Source: Oscillospiraceae bacterium
Lineage (GTDB): Bacteria > Bacillota > Clostridia > Oscillospirales > Acutalibacteraceae
DNA: 64,000 nt
Direction: 5' to 3'
NCBI GenBank assembly: GCA_015065425.1
Contig: SVQH01000001.1
Span: 1-64,000, forward strand
Shown: piece after piece, positions 59,588 to 64,000 of the stretch
Numbering within the stretch: position 1 is the stretch's first letter
Layout of the letters: the number at the start of each line of letters is the position of its first letter
Notes under the pieces: model-generated
Databases searched by the model: none
Told to the model about the DNA's origin: nothing
The model's input: only the letters and a program-made list of their open reading frames with translations
Position numbers and translations under genes: made by a program

Positions 59588-60742
59588 TCAGATAGCAATA
59601 TTTTCAAGAGTGATAACAGGGCCGAAGGCTACCGATTTGTGTGAAATTCTGTTTATGCCTTCATCGCCGATTCGTATTTCAGTTCCTCCGGAGAAACTGA
59701 ACTTATATCCTGAACTCATTCCTATTTTAAGGCAGTAAGTAAGCCTTACACCTTCGTATTCAATGGAGAAATTATTAAGATGCTCGTGACCGCAGAAAAC
59801 GTATTTCGCTGATCCGCTTTTCTTTATTACATCAAAGAATCCACGCTGAAGAGGCTCTCCGTCCGCATTTCTTTCACAGCATATTTTTTCATTGCATTCA
59901 CCGAATGCATTATAGTCTTCTCTCCAACGTTTTTCCTCGCTGTCCCATGCAGCATCATAAGCGTACTGGTACTCAGGGAGGGGGATATGGAACATAAGCG
60001 AAATCTCAGCATTGTTGTCAGATATTTTGTTAATTCCGTCAGCAGCCCATCTGAACCATTCAACCTGCTTTTCATTTGCCTGTGAACGGTGTGAATCCAT
60101 AATGATAAGAGATTCTACAATATTAAGTGTTCCGTCGCCTTTTTCTTCAGCAATATTTACAATGTAGTTACCGACACCCATTTCAGGATCACCTTTACTC
60201 ATAACACAGTTAGGTGCACTCATCATAATATCTGCAAGGAAATTAAGGTCACAATTTCCCTCGTCATCATGATTACCGAAAAACGGAGCCCAAGGTATAC
60301 CGAAACTTTCCATAAGATCAGTAAATCTTCTTACTGCATAATAGGTTGAATCGGTGCATACAATGTCACCTGAAACTGTTATAAGATCAGGCTTCACAGA
60401 TGCAACCAGAGTTTTAATTTTTGTTTCAACATCAAAAGCAGTAAATGCCCTGTAATCATAATCGGCAAAATGTGTGTCGGTTAAATTAAGAACAACAAAA
60501 TCCTTGCCTTTTTCCTTTGTAAGTATAACAGTATCGTCAAGTGTGAACGCATCAGACGGATCCCAAGTATATGTGCTCACATCACCTACATACTTTGTGT
60601 TTAATATTTCTTTCTTTGAAAACAATGCATCAATAGCTTCTTTCAAACCTGTTGTCTTTTCATAATCAGCACTGCCTGCCGTACCTAAAAAAAGAGAAAT
60701 AGCCGTGTAAAGACTTACAATAATTGCAAATAACTTGTCCAT
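59588..60742 (-). CDS. Exported calcineurin-like metallophosphoesterase
   Basis: 384 residues. An N-terminal hydrophobic segment (about 3-22, ending GTAGSA) is a signal peptide or anchor. The five metallophosphoesterase blocks are complete: LTDTHF, SGDIV, GNHDD, MFHIPLPEY and CGHEHLN. The family contains purple acid phosphatase-like enzymes that release phosphate outside the cell. AAGGAG precedes the ATG. Monocistronic. Confidence 0.9.
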   Translation of the reverse strand: MDKLFAIIVSLYTAISLFLGTAGSADYEKTTGLKEAIDALFSKKEILNTKYVGDVSTYTWDPSDAFTLDDTVILTKEKGKDFVVLNLTDTHFADYDYRAFTAFDVETKIKTLVASVKPDLITVSGDIVCTDSTYYAVRRFTDLMESFGIPWAPFFGNHDDEGNCDLNFLADIMMSAPNCVMSKGDPEMGVGNYIVNIAEEKGDGTLNIVESLIIMDSHRSQANEKQVEWFRWAADGINKISDNNAEISLMFHIPLPEYQYAYDAAWDSEEKRWREDYNAFGECNEKICCERNADGEPLQRGFFDVIKKSGSAKYVFCGHEHLNNFSIEYEGVRLTYCLKIGMSSGYKFSFSGGTEIRIGDEGINRISHKSVAFGPVITLENIAI

Positions 60743-60781
60743 AAAGCAAAACTCCTTATTCTATAAAATTCAACTATCTTT

Positions 60782-61744
60782 TTATAAGCAATCAAATAAC
60801 GGTGTTGAGAGGTAACGTTCACCTGAATCAGGTAATAAAACGACAACACGAACTTTTTCGTAATTGTTTTTCAAAGCAGTTTGTTTTGCTGCACACAAAG
60901 CAGCACCGGAAGAAATTCCCGTAAGTATCCCGTCTGTCACAGCAAGCGTGCGGGCTTCCTTATATGCTTCTTCCTCTGAAACTGTAATTATTTCATCAAT
61001 TATCTGAGTATCAAGTATATCAGGTATAAACCCCGCACCTATTCCCATAAGCCCGTGACTTCCTTTCAGTCCTCCAGATAAAACAGGAGATGATGAAGGC
61101 TCAACGGCAATTATCTTTATATCATCATTGTGTTTCTTTAAGACTGTAGCGACTCCGGTAATTGTACCTCCGGTGCCAACCCCTGCAACAAAATAGTCAA
61201 TTTTTCCACCTGTATCTCTCAGTATTTCAGGACCCGTGCTGCTTATATGGGTGCTTACATTAGCAGAATTGGTGAATTGAGATGGAATATAAGAATTCCG
61301 GTATAACTGCGAAAGCTCATTTGCTTTTTCAATGGCACCGGTCATACCTTTTTCAGCAGGCGTAAGTATTATTTCAGCTCCCAACGATTTCAACAAAAGA
61401 ATTCTTTCTTTACTCATATTCTCAGGCATGGTCAATATCAGCTTATATCCTTTTATTGAACAAGTAAATGCAAGTCCGATCCCTGTGTTACCGCTGGTAG
61501 GCTCGATAATTACAGATTCACTGTTAATCAGCTTCAGTTTTTCTGCTTCTTCAATGAGTTTAACCCCGACTCTGTCTTTAACGCTGCCGAGCGGATTAAA
61601 ATACTCAAGCTTTGCAACAATTTCTGCCTTTATCCCATTTTGCTTACAGTATCCGCAAAGTTTAACAAGCGGTGTATTGCCGACAAGATTCAGAAGAGAT
61701 TCATGAATATTTTCTTTGTTAAAATCTTTATTACATATAGCCAT
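60782..61744 (-). CDS. cysK: Cysteine synthase (O-acetylserine sulfhydrylase)
   Basis: 320 residues of the PLP fold II family. The PLP lysine is in NPLGSVKDRVG, the substrate loop is EPTSGNTGIGL, the phosphate-binding loop GVGTGGTITG is present and a Ser in ISSGAAL contacts the pyridine nitrogen. It makes cysteine from O-acetylserine and sulfide. The SD GAGGTC lies in the end of the preceding small Cys-rich gene, so the two are co-translated. Confidence 0.94.
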   Translation of the reverse strand: MAICNKDFNKENIHESLLNLVGNTPLVKLCGYCKQNGIKAEIVAKLEYFNPLGSVKDRVGVKLIEEAEKLKLINSESVIIEPTSGNTGIGLAFTCSIKGYKLILTMPENMSKERILLLKSLGAEIILTPAEKGMTGAIEKANELSQLYRNSYIPSQFTNSANVSTHISSTGPEILRDTGGKIDYFVAGVGTGGTITGVATVLKKHNDDIKIIAVEPSSSPVLSGGLKGSHGLMGIGAGFIPDILDTQIIDEIITVSEEEAYKEARTLAVTDGILTGISSGAALCAAKQTALKNNYEKVRVVVLLPDSGERYLSTPLFDCL

Positions 61745-61752
61745 ATAAGACC

Positions 61753-61974
61753 TCAGATTTCAAAATCTTCAGGAGAGAACTGCTGAAGAACAGGTTTTTT
61801 TGCGGGCGTATGTTTAAATGGATCATACTCAAATTTTTTGCAGAAAGAATTCTTATCATATACGCCTTTTTTAGGGCAAAGAACATGCTCACCGTCGGAA
61901 GACATTCTTCCGTGTTTGCAATAAACACATTTAGGTTCAACATTTCCAATAATTTTTCTGTTCACAAAAATCAC
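61753..61974 (-). CDS. Small Cys-rich (probable zinc) protein coupled to cysK
   Basis: 73 residues: CVYCKHGRMSSDG then VLCPKKGVYDKNSFCKKFEYDPFK. Four Cys as CxxC...C...C suggest a zinc or iron site. Proteins of this layout are conserved in Clostridia as hypothetical proteins. The start is probably GTG (61972-61974), with GTG at 61963-61965 as alternative; the ribosome-binding site is weak. Its stop lies eight bases before the cysK start. Confidence 0.7.
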   Translation of the reverse strand: MIFVNRKIIGNVEPKCVYCKHGRMSSDGEHVLCPKKGVYDKNSFCKKFEYDPFKHTPAKKPVLQQFSPEDFEI

Positions 61975-62061
61975 GCTCTCATATTTGTTTATTTTATATT
62001 ATCATATAAGTAAATTCGTATCAAGTGTTTATTTGCACAGAAGCATTACTAAGATATTTTT

Positions 62062-63129
62062 TTATAATTTTGCTATAACCTCTTGTTTTATATCGTTAAC
62101 AGCACAAATAAATACCACAGCCAACAGTAATAAAGCCGATGAACCGGTAAAAGACGAACTGAGCATTTCAATTCTGTTAAAAGCGGGAATTATTGAGTCG
62201 ACAAGATGAAGTGTAACAGAAAAAAATCTGAATATAAGTGTTGCAATTACAGAGCGTAAAATAGTAATAAAAACATATTCTTTTATATCAACTCCCAGTT
62301 TTCTGAGACCGGGAAGCTGTTGCAATATTATTCCGATACCGCCGACAGACAAGCAGAATTCTGTTAGAAGCAAGGAATTGCTTTTGATGCAAAATGTGAT
62401 TGAATTTGTTATTTCACCGAATAAAACTATAAAATCAGCAATAAATGTATTGTTAAAAACCGTTTTCACTATTGTTACTATAACCGTAAACAGCAATATC
62501 CATGAAAAAATATTTATTATTGCGACTGAAGTATCATTTACAGATTTAATGATGATATCCGCAAACAAATCATTATTGTTTGATGTGTTGTTTTCAGCGT
62601 TATTTCTATGAAAAGTATTATATATAAATGCACAGAAACAAGATGCTGCCGCAGAAGACAGCAATAAAAATATTCCCGTTTTAACATTTCCCAGCATTGA
62701 GACACCGGTGTAAAATACACTGAATGAAACACCGGGAGTGACAAAAAACATAGCAACTCTTTTGGCTGTGACGATATCAATTTCTCCTTTTTCAAACATT
62801 TGTAATGAACATCTTCCTGCTATATTATAGCCACCCAATAAACTGACTAATATAGTTGTAAAACAGTTGCCCGGAATGCCGAAGAGAAAATTCATCACCG
62901 GATGAATAATTCTACTGATAACAGCAGGACATCCGACAGAGGATATTAATGATGAAAATAACAATGTCGGAAACAACGACGGAAGCAATGAATATACACA
63001 GTTTTTTATTGCACTCTTCAGCTCGTAATTAATATCTGAAAAAAATAAAAAACTGAATCCCATTGATAAAAGAAGCAACCAAAAAAACAGACTGTTTTTT
63101 AATCTTGATAAAATCTTTAGTACTTTCAT
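62062..63129 (-). CDS. YlbJ-like sporulation membrane protein
   Basis: 355 residues with eight or nine TM helices. The segment SLLPSLFPTLLFSSL, the GGYNIAGRCSLQMFEKGEI loop and AKRVAMFFVTPGVSF match the nucleoside-recognition/gate-like fold of YlbJ and SpoVV, which function in spore formation. It is divergent from yqfC-yqfD, also sporulation genes. Assignment to YlbJ rather than SpoVV is uncertain. Confidence 0.78.
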   Translation of the reverse strand: MKVLKILSRLKNSLFFWLLLLSMGFSFLFFSDINYELKSAIKNCVYSLLPSLFPTLLFSSLISSVGCPAVISRIIHPVMNFLFGIPGNCFTTILVSLLGGYNIAGRCSLQMFEKGEIDIVTAKRVAMFFVTPGVSFSVFYTGVSMLGNVKTGIFLLLSSAAASCFCAFIYNTFHRNNAENNTSNNNDLFADIIIKSVNDTSVAIINIFSWILLFTVIVTIVKTVFNNTFIADFIVLFGEITNSITFCIKSNSLLLTEFCLSVGGIGIILQQLPGLRKLGVDIKEYVFITILRSVIATLIFRFFSVTLHLVDSIIPAFNRIEMLSSSFTGSSALLLLAVVFICAVNDIKQEVIAKL

Positions 63130-63213
63130 ATAAAAACAATATGATGATATGTTCTAAATAATTCAGCTTAAGCATAAATTTTCTTAGAATTATATTCAGC
63201 GGAGAGAATTTAC

Positions 63214-63495
63214 ATGAGTACAAATACAAAGCAAAAAGCAAAAAGAAGAATAAACCGAATTATGCACGAATTTGAACTGGACACATCTTTTGAGTTTTAT
63301 CTTGAAATTGACTCTCTTGAAGAGATAAAAATTTCAGGCGTATCGGATATTACAGAATACAGTGAAAACCGATTACTTATAAAGTGTAAAAATTTTTACC
63401 TGTCTGTAAAAGGTGAAGGACTTCTGCTTGCCGCATATTCAAAAACAATTACTCATATTACGGGGACAATAAATGAAATTAAATTTTTAAGATAG
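63214..63495 (+). CDS. yqfC: Sporulation protein YqfC (YabP family)
   Basis: 93 residues, MSTNTKQKAKRRINRIMHEFEL... with a short basic helix then the YabP/YqfC beta domain (KISGVSDITEYSENRLLIKC...). It is made in the mother cell in bacilli together with YqfD. Its TAG stop (63493-63495) overlaps the ribosome-binding site AGAGG of the next gene. Confidence 0.9.
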   Translation: MSTNTKQKAKRRINRIMHEFELDTSFEFYLEIDSLEEIKISGVSDITEYSENRLLIKCKNFYLSVKGEGLLLAAYSKTITHITGTINEIKFLR

Positions 63496-63506
63496 AGGCG
63501 ATTTTT

Positions 63507-64000
63507 ATCAAAAAGAAATACTCTTTCTCAGACTATATAAAAGGAATAGTTCAGATTAAAGTAACTGATGGCTTCAAAGATATCTTCTTAAACGAATGCA
63601 AAAACAGTAGATGTGAACTGAGAGAATTAAAAATAATTGAGAACGGATACATATTTTTTGCATCAAGAAGAAATCTTATGTTAATTACTAAAGCAGCAAA
63701 TACCGCAGGGATGAATATAAAAACAGAAAAAAGAATCGGATTACCTTACATTTTCTACAGATACAGAAAAAGATACGGTATTCCGATTGGTTTAACGGGC
63801 TCAATACTGATTTTTATACTGCTTTCTTCAATGATATGGACCGTAGATATATCGGGCAACGAAACAGTCACAACCGAGGATATAACAGCATTTCTGAAAA
63901 GCGAAGGTATTGACAAAGGAATATTTACATCAACAGTTTCAGGGAATGATATTGAGTTTATGCTTGAAAATAAATTCCGCAACATATCATGGGCAACGGT
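63507..64000 (+). CDS. yqfD: Sporulation protein YqfD (3' end cut), apparent AUC start
   Basis: At least 164 codons. The frame is open from 63507 to the window end and contains the YqfD landmarks: an N-terminal DIFLNECKNSRCELRELK, a TM segment GSILIFILLSSMIW at about 96-110 and WTVDISGNETVTTEDI, like the POTRA-like C-terminal half in bacilli. No ATG, GTG or TTG precedes the conserved N-terminus. The in-frame ATC at 63507 is eight bases from AGAGG (63494-63498) and gives (M)KKKYSFSDYIKG, aligned with the MKNKW start of B. subtilis YqfD. An ATT six bases earlier is the alternative. Confidence 0.85.
   Translation, partial: MKKKYSFSDYIKGIVQIKVTDGFKDIFLNECKNSRCELRELKIIENGYIFFASRRNLMLITKAANTAGMNIKTEKRIGLPYIFYRYRKRYGIPIGLTGSILIFILLSSMIWTVDISGNETVTTEDITAFLKSEGIDKGIFTSTVSGNDIEFMLENKFRNISWAT

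Noticed and set aside
61731-61949. 72-codon frame overlapping the Cys-rich gene
   Set aside because: Shifted frame of the 61753-61974 gene; the latter has a conserved four-Cys pattern.
1-64000. CRISPR arrays, rRNA genes, riboswitches and IS transposases
   Set aside because: No regularly spaced repeats, rRNA segments, recognisable riboswitch cores or DDE transposases were seen; only one tRNA is present.

Overview
The window looks like a chromosome segment of an anaerobic, spore-forming gut or rumen Clostridia, most likely Oscillospiraceae/Ruminococcaceae-like. The evidence is low-GC DNA with Gram-positive style ribosome-binding sites, sporulation genes (sigG, a YlmC/YmxH gene, yqfC-yqfD, a YlbJ-like gene), a dockerin-bearing secreted protein, and many cytoplasmic glycoside hydrolases. 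Assignments come from reading the translations; no database search was run.

Region 1 (1 to about 8748) is a mobilizable integrative element or composite island inserted at the 3' end of guaA. From the guaA side it holds integrase arm-type repeats, an unknown membrane protein, a repressor with a divergent operator region, an excisionase-like protein, a tyrosine integrase, a MobC-like protein, a RepA-like ATPase, a candidate oriT, a Mob/Pre relaxase and TnpV. Beyond TnpV lies a tightly overlapping MarR-led operon (acetyltransferase, small membrane protein, HExxH membrane protein, truncated nucleotidyltransferase) that may be cargo. The left end is outside the window.

Region 2 (8749-14536) has a GMP synthase without its glutaminase domain, an F420-ligase-family protein, and a two-component system with an unusually large sensor kinase. 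Region 3 (14624-21610) is an amino-sugar locus: nagA facing a GH109-like oxidoreductase/glycosidase, a GlcNAc-kinase-like protein, a GH4 enzyme, and a separate beta-propeller/alpha-toroid protein. Region 4 (21629-26005) pairs an AgrC/AgrA-like LytTR system with a divergent secreted surface protein. The shared promoter region has 9-bp direct repeats 22 bp apart.

Region 5 (26069-41705) carries GH78, GH2, GH127 and GH38 enzymes. None has a signal peptide, which suggests that imported pectin- or N-glycan-type oligosaccharides are broken down inside the cell. gdhA, sigG and a YlmC-like gene are interspersed. Region 6 (41738-45376) has tRNA-Gln, a dockerin protein that seems to start at AUU, and an SPFH/zinc-ribbon protein. 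Region 7 (45375-59572) has an rRNA methyltransferase, an unclassified glycosidase-like protein, an operon ending in a GPH symporter and a clan GH-A-like glycosidase, a serine hydrolase, two sugar isomerase-like TIM barrels and a Gfo/Idh/MocA oxidoreductase. Region 8 (59588-64000) has an exported phosphoesterase, cysK with a small Cys-rich partner, a YlbJ-like gene, yqfC, and yqfD, which seems to start at AUC and runs off the window.

The points most worth a second look are the two non-AUG starts, the Cys/His plus hydrophobic C-terminal tail of the 23927 surface protein, the GATase-less GMP synthase, and the unclassified glycosidase-like proteins.
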